Assembly (NCBI RefSeq): GCF_004331485.1 | Contig: NZ_SJKD01000003.1 | Location: 372,001 to 436,000 of the forward strand | Source: Kribbella capetownensis | Lineage (GTDB): Bacteria > Actinomycetota > Actinomycetes > Propionibacteriales > Kribbellaceae | Reading direction: 5' to 3' | Length of the DNA stretch: 64,000 nucleotides | In this document: positions 57,462 through 64,000 of the stretch, in pieces | Layout: the number at the start of each line of letters is the position of its first letter | Numbering within the stretch: position 1 is the stretch's first letter | The notes under the pieces: model-generated | What the model was told of the DNA's origin: nothing | The model's input: only the letters and a program-made list of their open reading frames with translations | The model's database searches: none | Made by a program: the position numbers and the translations under genes

Positions 57462-58818
57462 CTGCTGGAGGCACGGTCAGGGCGGTGCGGAAGACGTCGG
57501 CCGGATCGACCGTCTGCTTCAGCGCCGCCAGCCGGGCTCGATGCGGTCCCGGGTAGCAACGGTCGAGGTCCGCCGCCGTCGGGTCGGACAGGAAGTTCAG
57601 GTACGCGCCCTCCGGCATCAGCTCGGCCCAGAGCGCTTCGAACCCCTCGATCTGGTCTCCGTGCAGCTCGGTCGATCCGATCAGTACGGCGTTGACCATG
57701 AACCGCGCGTCGCGATGAGCGAACGCGGTGGCGTGGCGAGCGACCCTTCCGAACGCACCGCCGAGCGCCCGGACCTCCACAGCCATAGCCGGCAGCCGCA
57801 GGCGGGCGTCGGCCAACCGCTCGCCCAGGTCGGGCGACCACGCGTCGAACAGCCCGTTGCGGTTGCGCGGAGTCCAGCCCGGAGGCATCGCCTCGTCGGC
57901 CAGCACCTGCGCGTACGGCACCTCCGTCACCGTGTCGGTGAGCACTGTCCCGAGGCTGCGCAACGGAGCCAGGATCTCCTCACGCCCGGCCGCATCGCCG
58001 GCAACGCACACCTTGATGGCGACCGGAGCCTGGCGATCCGCGACCATCGTCGGCGGCAGCTGGACCGAGGACGTCAGCTCGTCCGGAGCGACGGCCATGT
58101 GGTCCGCCCAACCGGACAGCACCTGATCAGCCTGTGTCCACGGAAACAGCAGACTGCCGAAGAGCACCGTCGGCTGATGTACGGCGCTGATGTCGTATGA
58201 CGTGACGACGCCGAGACCCCCGGCCGCGCCACGTAGGCCCCAGAACAGTTCCGGCTCGGCGGTCGCGTCGACACGGCGGACCGAACCGTCCGCGGTCACC
58301 ACCTCGGCCGCCTCGACACTGTCGATGGCCAGGCCATGCCGGCGTACCATCCAGCCGATGCCGCCACCGGCCATCAGCCCGCCGACTCCGACGCCGGCCG
58401 TGTCGCCCGACGAGATCGCGTGGCCGGTCTTCGCGAGGTACGCCGCGACCGTGCCCCAGGTCGCGCCGGTACCGATCCGGAACGTCGCTTTCTCGCCGGG
58501 TCCGTCCGAGACCAGGGTCACCTCGTCCAGCGGCCGGACGTCGATCACCACGCCGCCGTCGTTCGTACCGAACCCGGCCATGTGGTGGCCGCCGCTGCGC
58601 ACCGAGACCACGAGGTCGTTGGCCTCGGCGTACGCGAGAGCGGCTGCGATGTCGGCGGCACTTGCGCACCGGACGACGACCGCCGGCCGCCCCTGTCTGG
58701 TGAGTGTGTGATTCGCCGTCTGGTAGCCGGTATCGCGTTCGGTCAGGACTTCGCCGGTCACCGCGGCCCGCAGGGTCTCGATCCCGCGCGTCACCCGAAC
58801 CGCAGGAGTATTCGTCAT
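57451..58818 (-). CDS. BBE-like FAD-linked oxidoreductase
   Basis: 455 residues from ATG 58818 (GAGGGG upstream). PCMH-type FAD domain: VSVRSGGHHMAGFGTNDGG (His for covalent 8-alpha FAD link), SGDTAGVGVGGLMAGGGIGW and a late YLNFLSDP followed by DPADVFR. The second flavin-linking Cys of true berberine-bridge enzymes is absent here, so a single covalent bond is likely. It oxidises an alcohol or sugar-like substrate; which one is unknown. Confidence 0.9.
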   Translation of the reverse strand: MTNTPAVRVTRGIETLRAAVTGEVLTERDTGYQTANHTLTRQGRPAVVVRCASAADIAAALAYAEANDLVVSVRSGGHHMAGFGTNDGGVVIDVRPLDEVTLVSDGPGEKATFRIGTGATWGTVAAYLAKTGHAISSGDTAGVGVGGLMAGGGIGWMVRRHGLAIDSVEAAEVVTADGSVRRVDATAEPELFWGLRGAAGGLGVVTSYDISAVHQPTVLFGSLLFPWTQADQVLSGWADHMAVAPDELTSSVQLPPTMVADRQAPVAIKVCVAGDAAGREEILAPLRSLGTVLTDTVTEVPYAQVLADEAMPPGWTPRNRNGLFDAWSPDLGERLADARLRLPAMAVEVRALGGAFGRVARHATAFAHRDARFMVNAVLIGSTELHGDQIEGFEALWAELMPEGAYLNFLSDPTAADLDRCYPGPHRARLAALKQTVDPADVFRTALTVPPAVSG

Positions 58819-58839
58819 CGTTCGCCCCTCGTGGATCAC

Positions 58840-58860
58840 AGACGCCCCTTGTGGGCGTCT
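58840..58860. promoter_or_regulatory. 8-bp inverted repeat upstream of the oxidase
   Basis: Perfect AGACGCCC-5-GGGCGTCT, 22 bp before the start of the BBE-like gene, so either an operator or a leader hairpin. The remaining 64 bp toward the HIT gene show nothing else. Confidence 0.45.
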
Positions 58861-58924
58861 CCTCCAGGGATCGGAGCGAACCTTCGTTCCTCGACATCGA
58901 TCAGCAAAGAATTTTCGGCGACTC

Positions 58925-59344
58925 TCAATCCTCGGAGCCGACGAGCTGCTGATGGATCTCGTCGAGCTGGTGCCGGGCGTCGTCGTCCGCGGTCCAGTCA
59001 TTCAACGGCCGGTCGCCGCGCCGCCGGGGCACGAGGTGGAAGTGCAGGTGGAAGACCTCCTGGCCCGCCGCCGCACCGTTCGCCTGGAGGACGCTCACCC
59101 CATCGGCCTTCAGCCGGTTCACGAGAGTCCGGGTGGTTGCCTGCAGGGCCGGCCCGATCGCGGCCACGGCGTCGGGGGCGCCGTCGGCGCTCAGATCAGG
59201 AACATGCGGGCGAGGGACGACGAGCGTGTGCCCGGCCCGCAGCGGCCGGATGTCCAGGAACGCGCAGGCGTGCTCGTCCTGGTACACGAACCGCGCCGGC
59301 ATCCGGCCGGCCACGATGCCGCAGAACACGCACGAGTCGTCCAT
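58925..59344 (-). CDS. HIT-family nucleotide hydrolase/transferase
   Basis: 139 residues from ATG 59344. Zinc-like CVFCGIVAGRMPARFVY start, LDIRPLRAGHTLVVPRPHV and the histidine triad HLHFHLVPR. Acts on nucleoside phosphoramidates or dinucleoside polyphosphates. Its ribosome site GGGGA (59349-59353) lies inside one arm of a possible hairpin pair. It follows proS on the same strand with a hairpin between. Confidence 0.92.
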   Translation of the reverse strand: MDDSCVFCGIVAGRMPARFVYQDEHACAFLDIRPLRAGHTLVVPRPHVPDLSADGAPDAVAAIGPALQATTRTLVNRLKADGVSVLQANGAAAGQEVFHLHFHLVPRRRGDRPLNDWTADDDARHQLDEIHQQLVGSED

Positions 59345-59348
59345 GGAT

Positions 59349-59394
59349 TCCCCAGGAAGAACGCCGGCCTCACTCCTGGGGAGCGAGGCCGGCG
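59349..59394 (-). terminator. proS terminator with a competing hairpin over the HIT ribosome site
   Basis: Two overlapping stems. Stem A, CGCCGGCCTC / GAGGCCGGCG (59362-59394), with an inner CTCC/GGAG, is a strong terminator-like hairpin 6 bp after the proS stop. Stem B, TCCCCAGGA / TCCTGGGGA (59349-59382), would pair part of A's loop with the GGGGA ribosome site of the HIT gene. Each can form only if the other opens. The terminator function is more certain than the switch. Confidence 0.6.
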
Positions 59395-59399
59395 GCTGG

Positions 59400-61163
59400 T
59401 CAGCTGCGGACGGTGGCGACCAGGTGGTCGACGACCTCGGCGACCGGGATGTCGGCCCGCTCGCCCGTACGCCGGTCCTTGACCTCGATGGTGCCGTCCA
59501 CGAGACCCTTGCCCACCACGGCGATGGTGGGGACACCGATCAGCTCGGCGTCCTTGAACTTCACACCCGGCGACACCTTCTCGCGGTCGTCGTACATGAC
59601 CGACAGGCCGCGCGACTCCAGCTCGGCGGCGATCTCGGCCGCCTTCGTGAACACCTCGGAATCCTTGCCGGTGGCAACGAGGTGGACGTCGGCCGGAGCG
59701 ATCTCGCGGGGCCAGACCAGACCGAGCTCGTCGTGGTTGCCCTCGGCGATCGCGGCCACCGCACGGGTGACGCCGACGCCGTACGACCCCATCGTCACGG
59801 TGACGAGCTTGCCGTTCTGGTCCAGCACCTTCAGGTCCAGCGCCTCGGCGTACTTGCGGCCGAGCTGGAAGATGTGGCCCATCTCGATCCCGCGCGCCGA
59901 CTCCAGCGGACCTGAACCGTCGGGCGCCGGGTCACCGTCGCGCACCTCGGCGGCCTGGATCGTGCCGTCGGCGGTGAAGTCACGGCCGTGCACCAGGTCC
60001 ATCACGTGGAAGCCGGGCTTGTCCGCACCCGTCACCCACGCCGATCCCTCGGCGATCCGGGGGTCGAGCAGGTAGCGGATGCCGGAGGAGTTCTCCGCAC
60101 CGAGCACGCCGGGACCGATGTAGCCCTTCGCCAGCGAGGGGTGCTTCTCGAAGTCGGACTCCTCGAAGGCGGCCACCTCGGCGGGCTCGAGCTGCGCACC
60201 GAGCCGCTTCTCGTCGATCGCGCGGTCGCCAGGCACGCCGATGGCCAGCGGCTCACGGGACCCGTCGGGGTGCACGAGCATGACGAGCACGTTCTTCAGC
60301 GTGTCCGAGGCGGTCCAGGCCCGGCCGTCGCTGCGGGCGTGCTTCGCGTTCATCGCGTCGACGAGCGTGTCGATGGTGGGCGTGTCCGGAGTGTCGACCA
60401 CCTCGGCGGCCGGCACAGCCGACGCGTCCACGGCCTCGGCCTGCGGGACCACGACCGCCTCGACGTTGGCGGCGTACCCACCGGGCGAGCGGACGAAGGT
60501 GTCCTCGCCGTTCTCCGCGATCGCGAGGAACTCCTCCGACCGCGACCCGCCCATCGCGCCGGACATCGCCTTGACGATCACGTAGTCGAAGCCGAGCCGG
60601 TCGAAGATGTTGATGTACGCCTTGCGGTGCAGCTCGTACGACACCGCGAGACCGTCGTCGTCGATGTCGAAGGAGTAGGAGTCCTTCATCACGAACTCGC
60701 GCCCGCGCAGCACTCCGGCCCGCGGCCGCGCCTCGTCGCGGTACTTGTTCTGGATCTGGTAGATCGACAGCGGCAGATCCTTGTACGACGAGTAGAGCTC
60801 CTTCACGACCAGCGTGAACATCTCCTCGTGCGTCGGCCCGAGCAGCATGTCGGCGCCCTTGCGGTCCTTCAGCCGGAAGATGTTCGGCCCGTACTCGGTC
60901 CAGCGGCCGGTCGCCTCGTAGGGCTCGCGAGGCAGCAGCGCGGGGAACACCAGCTCCTGGGCGCCGATCGCGTCCATCTCCTCGCGCACGATCCGCTCGA
61001 CGTTGCGCAGCACCCGCAGCCCCAGCGGCAGCCAGGTGTAGATGCCGGGCGCGGTCCGCCGGATGTACCCGGCGCGGACGAGCAGCTTGTGGCTCGGGAC
61101 CTCCGCGTCCGCCGGGTCCTCGCGAAGGGTGCGGAGGAACATCGACGACATACGCAGAATCAC
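59400..61163 (-). CDS. proS: Prolyl-tRNA synthetase (bacterial type, with editing domain)
   Basis: 587 residues from GTG 61163 (GGAG before it; start [16 protein letters not shown] agrees with the family). Class II motifs: motif 1 [17 protein letters not shown], motif 2 [19 protein letters not shown], motif 3 [13 protein letters not shown]. The inserted Ala-editing domain sits at about 230-390 ([16 protein letters not shown] start, GYIGPG). C-terminal anticodon domain. It lies after a YCII gene with a 155-bp leader. Confidence 0.97.
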   Translation of the reverse strand: MILRMSSMFLRTLREDPADAEVPSHKLLVRAGYIRRTAPGIYTWLPLGLRVLRNVERIVREEMDAIGAQELVFPALLPREPYEATGRWTEYGPNIFRLKDRKGADMLLGPTHEEMFTLVVKELYSSYKDLPLSIYQIQNKYRDEARPRAGVLRGREFVMKDSYSFDIDDDGLAVSYELHRKAYINIFDRLGFDYVIVKAMSGAMGGSRSEEFLAIAENGEDTFVRSPGGYAANVEAVVVPQAEAVDASAVPAAEVVDTPDTPTIDTLVDAMNAKHARSDGRAWTASDTLKNVLVMLVHPDGSREPLAIGVPGDRAIDEKRLGAQLEPAEVAAFEESDFEKHPSLAKGYIGPGVLGAENSSGIRYLLDPRIAEGSAWVTGADKPGFHVMDLVHGRDFTADGTIQAAEVRDGDPAPDGSGPLESARGIEMGHIFQLGRKYAEALDLKVLDQNGKLVTVTMGSYGVGVTRAVAAIAEGNHDELGLVWPREIAPADVHLVATGKDSEVFTKAAEIAAELESRGLSVMYDDREKVSPGVKFKDAELIGVPTIAVVGKGLVDGTIEVKDRRTGERADIPVAEVVDHLVATVRS

Positions 61164-61254
61164 GGGAGTCTCCAAAAGCACGACGAAGGGATGAACGGAA
61201 CTACGGACGTCACAGAGGATATCCGTCCCGGGACAGTGCTCTCACCACGTTATC

Positions 61255-61305
61255 CACAGGTGTGGCGTCGGAGGCGACCACCTGTGGCCCGGGTGATCGC
61301 CTCCG
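61255..61305 (-). promoter_or_regulatory. H-type pseudoknot candidate in the proS leader
   Basis: In minus-strand order: GGAGGCGA, 9 nt, CCACAGGT, 2 nt, TCGCCTCC, 8 nt, ACCTGTGG. The first and third segments pair perfectly (8 bp), as do the second and fourth (8 bp), crossing as in an H-type pseudoknot. It sits about 90 nt before the proS start. Possible riboregulator or RNA stabiliser; not a known class I recognise. Confidence 0.45.
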
Positions 61306-61318
61306 GTAGCTCCCTCGA

Positions 61319-61666
61319 TCAGGCCTCCGGGTCGTACCCGAACTCGCGGACATCCTGCGCACAGCGGCAGGCGACCGCGATCTTGGCGGCCCACTTCAGG
61401 GCCTCCTCGCGGGTGGGAACGTCGACGATCGTCAAGCCGCCGACGAGCTCCTTGGTCGCCGGGTACGGGCCCTCGGTGACGATCCCGTCAGTGGACACCA
61501 CAGCGGGCTCCATGTCGTCGTAGTCCAGGCCGCCGCCGAAGACGAACACGCCGGCGTCCCTGATCTCCTGGATCGCCGCGTGAGAGTCCTCGACCACCTG
61601 GGGAAAGTCCTCGGCGGGGATGTGGTCCATCGCACCCCGCTCGAACGAGATCAAATACCGCGCCAT
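61319..61666 (-). CDS. YCII-family protein
   Basis: 115 residues from ATG 61666. YCII fold: MARYLISFERGAMDHIP, GGLDYDDMEP, VTEGPYPATKELVGGLTIV (the DGPF-like turn reads EGPY), REEALKWAAKIAVACRCAQDV. It is the second YCII protein in the window, but stands 4 kb from the sigma-linked one and in the opposite direction. Function unknown. Confidence 0.83.
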   Translation of the reverse strand: MARYLISFERGAMDHIPAEDFPQVVEDSHAAIQEIRDAGVFVFGGGLDYDDMEPAVVSTDGIVTEGPYPATKELVGGLTIVDVPTREEALKWAAKIAVACRCAQDVREFGYDPEA

Positions 61667-61778
61667 CTCATCACTCCTAGTCCCGGCAACCGTCGTCCGG
61701 CCACCTCTCACCCCTGCTACGAACGCCCCACTCCGAATCCGACAGGCTATCGGCCGAACTTCTCCGGGACCGCGGAGC

Positions 61779-63089
61779 TTAACCGACAGTGATCGGTAGT
61801 TTGCCGTATGGCGTTGCGGCGGCCTGGGCGGCGTACATCAAGGCCGGTTTCAGTGTCGGCCAGAACAACGACGCCATGCACGAGTACGCCGGTAGGAACC
61901 CACCGCACGACCCGCCGTCCGGCCCGATCTCGAACGTGTACGACGGTACGCCGCGGGTGCCGTACAACCAGTCGTCCGTCGCTCCGGGCGCGAAGTACCC
62001 GACGCCGCCGTCGCCGGTCGAGACCGGATAGCCGGTGAGTGCGCCCATCTTCTTGCCCAGGGCAACCAAGGCCGCCTTGTCCGGCGCATCGTCGTTGGTG
62101 TATCCCCACGGCGCCAGGATGTCGTTGCCGAAGCTGTGCAGGGTGAGGAAGACGCCCGTCGTACTCGCGGCGGCCGGGTCGTCGATGTCGCCCTTGGTGT
62201 CGGCGAAGAGCTTGTCCAGCAGACCCTGGATCGCCATCGTCTCCGGCTCAGACAGCGCCTTGGCGCCCGGGTACGTCTCGTCGCACGGCCCGCCCTCGTT
62301 CACATTCCACTGGAACGACGAGTTGCGGTTCAGGTCGACGCCGCCATCGGACGCAGGACAACCGCCGGCGCTGTCGTCGACGTTCTTGCGCTGCAGCACC
62401 GGCCGGTCCGGGTTCGACGCGACCACGTCGACGCCGTCCGGATTCGCCATCGGCACGACCCACAGCTCACGGGTGTCCATCAACTCGGTGACCTCGGGAT
62501 CGGTGCCGTACGACGAGACCAGCAGGTCGATCCACTGGTACGCGGTCTCGCCGGTCACCAGTTCGCGCGCGTGGATCTGCGTGTGCAACACGAACTTCGG
62601 CTTCTTCCCGGTGCTGTTCAGCGCGCAGTCGCCGGCAGCCAGCTTCGTGATGCACAGGGCCTGGATGTCGTGCCCACCCTGTCCCTGCGTCTTCAGCCAC
62701 GAGTCGCCGGTGTCGTAGAGCTTCACCAAGTCCGGGTGCGCCGCGGCGACGGCAGCGTTGTGCTGCTCGTGTCCGGCGGCCGTGTGATAGCCGCCGTAGT
62801 ACGTCGCTCCCCCGGGCTCAGACCGCGATACCGGGTGATACACGTCCCCGGTCTTCCCCAGTACGACGCCTCGTGCCCGCAACTGCTCGGCCTCGGCAGG
62901 AGTCGCGACCACCGTCGGCCGGGTGCCATGCGTGACGTCGTACCCGTCCTTGATCAGGTCGGCGACCGTCAGGCCGGTGGGCAGGCGCATCGAGTAGTAC
63001 GAGAGATCCGGTGGAGCGGCGGCGGAGACGCTGGTCAGCGAGACCAGGACCAGGGCAAAGCTGCACAGGGCAACGACAAGCCTTCGCAT
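61779..63089 (-). CDS. Secreted M14 zinc carboxypeptidase
   Basis: 436 residues from ATG 63089 (GGAAGG upstream). Sec signal (VVALCSFALVLVSLTSVSAA), pro-region, then the M14 domain: zinc ligands HARE (in IHARELVTG) and LHSFGND, substrate region PMANPDGVDVV and DLNRNSSFQWN, catalytic Glu in YTFEIGPDGG. It is exported and removes C-terminal residues from peptides, likely for nutrient use. The 112-bp gap after it shows nothing. Confidence 0.93.
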   Translation of the reverse strand: MRRLVVALCSFALVLVSLTSVSAAAPPDLSYYSMRLPTGLTVADLIKDGYDVTHGTRPTVVATPAEAEQLRARGVVLGKTGDVYHPVSRSEPGGATYYGGYHTAAGHEQHNAAVAAAHPDLVKLYDTGDSWLKTQGQGGHDIQALCITKLAAGDCALNSTGKKPKFVLHTQIHARELVTGETAYQWIDLLVSSYGTDPEVTELMDTRELWVVPMANPDGVDVVASNPDRPVLQRKNVDDSAGGCPASDGGVDLNRNSSFQWNVNEGGPCDETYPGAKALSEPETMAIQGLLDKLFADTKGDIDDPAAASTTGVFLTLHSFGNDILAPWGYTNDDAPDKAALVALGKKMGALTGYPVSTGDGGVGYFAPGATDDWLYGTRGVPSYTFEIGPDGGSCGGFLPAYSCMASLFWPTLKPALMYAAQAAATPYGKLPITVG

Positions 63090-63179
63090 GCTGTGGGATT
63101 CCTTCCGCGGGGCGGGGCGGCGTAGAGACTCAGCCAACCCCACCCGCGGTCACCGCACTATCACGGAGAGCACGCAGTA

Positions 63180-64000
63180 TCAGAACAAGATCGTCGCGAA
63201 CGTCTCGATCGTCCGGAAGCCGACGCGCTCGTACGCGGCCCGGGCCGGCGCGTTGAACGCGTTGACGTACAGCGTCACCACCGGCGCGACCTGCCGCGCC
63301 AGCTCGACCACGGCGGCCATCCCCGGCGCGGCCAGACCGCGACCGCGGAACTCCGGATCGACCCACACGCCCTGGATCTGGCACACCCCGGTCCCGACCG
63401 ATCCGACCTCGGCCTTGAACACGACCCGGCCGTCCTCGATCCGCGCGAAGGCACGTCCGGCCCGGATCAGCTCGGCGACCCGGGACCGGTAGAACGTCCC
63501 GTCCGGTCCGGTCTGCGGCGGTACGCCGACCTCCTCGGTGTACATGGCCACACAGGCCGGGTAGAGGATCGGCAGCTCGACCGGTTCGACCGCGCGGACC
63601 AGCGGATCCGCGGCGATCAGCGGCGGGTCCTCGATGACCATGAACGGCTGGTTGTCGCGCACCTCGCGGGCCGGACCCCAGTGCGGCTCGAGCGCCGTCC
63701 ACAGCTGCTCGACCTCGCGGGCCGGTCCGAGGATCTGGAAGCAGTTCCGGCCGCGACGCAACGCGTACGCCGCGAACGCACGCAGTGCCGCGTCGTCCGC
63801 GCCCACCGGCACCATGTTGCCGCCCGCATGGCACAGTGCCTCGAGTCCGCCCTTGTCGACGTACCCCCAGACCTCGGCACCCCGCCGTGGATCGAGCCCG
63901 GACGCCTGCACCAGGCTGTCGACGAACACGTTGACCACCGGGTCGCGGGCGATCACGGCGCGCGCCGCCGCGAGGTCACGAGGACCGAGAACCCGTACGC
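63180..64000 (-). CDS. GNAT/DUF4081-type acetyltransferase, 5' end cut by window
   Basis: The frame is open to the window edge (codons VRVLGPRDLAAARAV precede the first possible internal start), so the N-terminus is missing. The visible 273 residues carry the DUF4081 pattern VIARDPVVNVFVDSLV and GYVDKGGLEALCHAGGNMVPV, then a C-terminal GNAT core GVWVDPEFRGRGLAAPGM and LYVNAFNAPARAAYERVGF. Substrate unknown. The gap of 90 bp before the M14 gene shows only a short GC-rich stretch. Confidence 0.88.
   Translation of the reverse strand, partial: VRVLGPRDLAAARAVIARDPVVNVFVDSLVQASGLDPRRGAEVWGYVDKGGLEALCHAGGNMVPVGADDAALRAFAAYALRRGRNCFQILGPAREVEQLWTALEPHWGPAREVRDNQPFMVIEDPPLIAADPLVRAVEPVELPILYPACVAMYTEEVGVPPQTGPDGTFYRSRVAELIRAGRAFARIEDGRVVFKAEVGSVGTGVCQIQGVWVDPEFRGRGLAAPGMAAVVELARQVAPVVTLYVNAFNAPARAAYERVGFRTIETFATILF

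Noticed and set aside
61251..61259. A perfect DnaA box TTATCCACA
   Set aside because: Single copy, no cluster of boxes, no dnaA/dnaN and no AT-rich unwinding region, so not an origin. It overlaps one arm of the proS leader structure.

Overview
The window is chromosomal DNA of a high-GC actinobacterium. Three things point to this: strongly G/C-biased third positions, frequent GTG starts with GTGA/ATGA gene overlaps, and the actinobacterial trp cluster carrying the TIGR02234 and HGxxPAAW membrane proteins next to hisI and lgt. The overall gene set resembles Propionibacteriales such as Kribbella; that placement is inference. No rRNA, tRNA, CRISPR array, prophage or insertion sequence was recognised. 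No gap without a gene exceeds about 230 bp.

Layout. 1-8.0 kb: 5' portion of glutamate synthase (gltB), an MFS exporter with its ArsR-type regulator and a palindromic operator, a kinase-like protein, ACC deaminase (acdS) and a VIT1-type metal transporter. 8.0-16.6 kb, all on the minus strand: hisI-trpE-TIGR02234-HGxxPAAW-trpC-trpB-trpA, then an extracytoplasmic SCO1/MauE/DsbA redox set, then lgt. 16.6-20.4 kb: M19 dipeptidase, GNAT, an AbiEi/PD-(D/E)XK-like protein bracketed by three copies of a 59-60 bp repeat, and a HesB-like protein. 20.4-28.4 kb: heterodimeric ABC exporter, TIGR03085 protein, DedA, MBL hydrolase and a holin-like/phosphodiesterase fusion. 28.5-38.8 kb: GH43 glycosidase, PBP4-type carboxypeptidase, tandem GNATs, an ECF sigma factor with a membrane partner, and two drug-transporter/regulator pairs, each with an operator at the regulator's start codon.

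38.9-43.4 kb is a three-gene exopolysaccharide unit: Wzz/BY-kinase-like protein with a defective P-loop, O-antigen-ligase-like polymerase and parallel beta-helix protein. 43.5-51.6 kb is the most unusual part. hisA and hisF bracket four lipid-type genes: a fatty acyl-CoA reductase/HAD fusion, a Zn alcohol dehydrogenase, a LarA-like protein and a PlsC-type acyltransferase. All are on one strand and mostly translationally coupled, with a MarR gene last. 51.7-64 kb: P450, methyltransferase, GAF protein, TSUP permease, a YCII/ECF42 sigma pair, BBE-like oxidase, HIT protein, proS with unusual RNA-structure candidates on both sides, a second YCII protein, an M14 carboxypeptidase and a partial GNAT.

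How genes work together: the trp cluster supplies tryptophan and is fused to hisI and to envelope biogenesis genes (lgt, thiol-disulfide/copper proteins). The exporter/regulator pairs look self-regulating through symmetric sites over their own promoters. The hisA-hisF operon ties histidine synthesis to an uncharacterised fatty-alcohol/acyl-lipid pathway. All functions are by motif and family recognition from the sequence; nothing was searched or computed.
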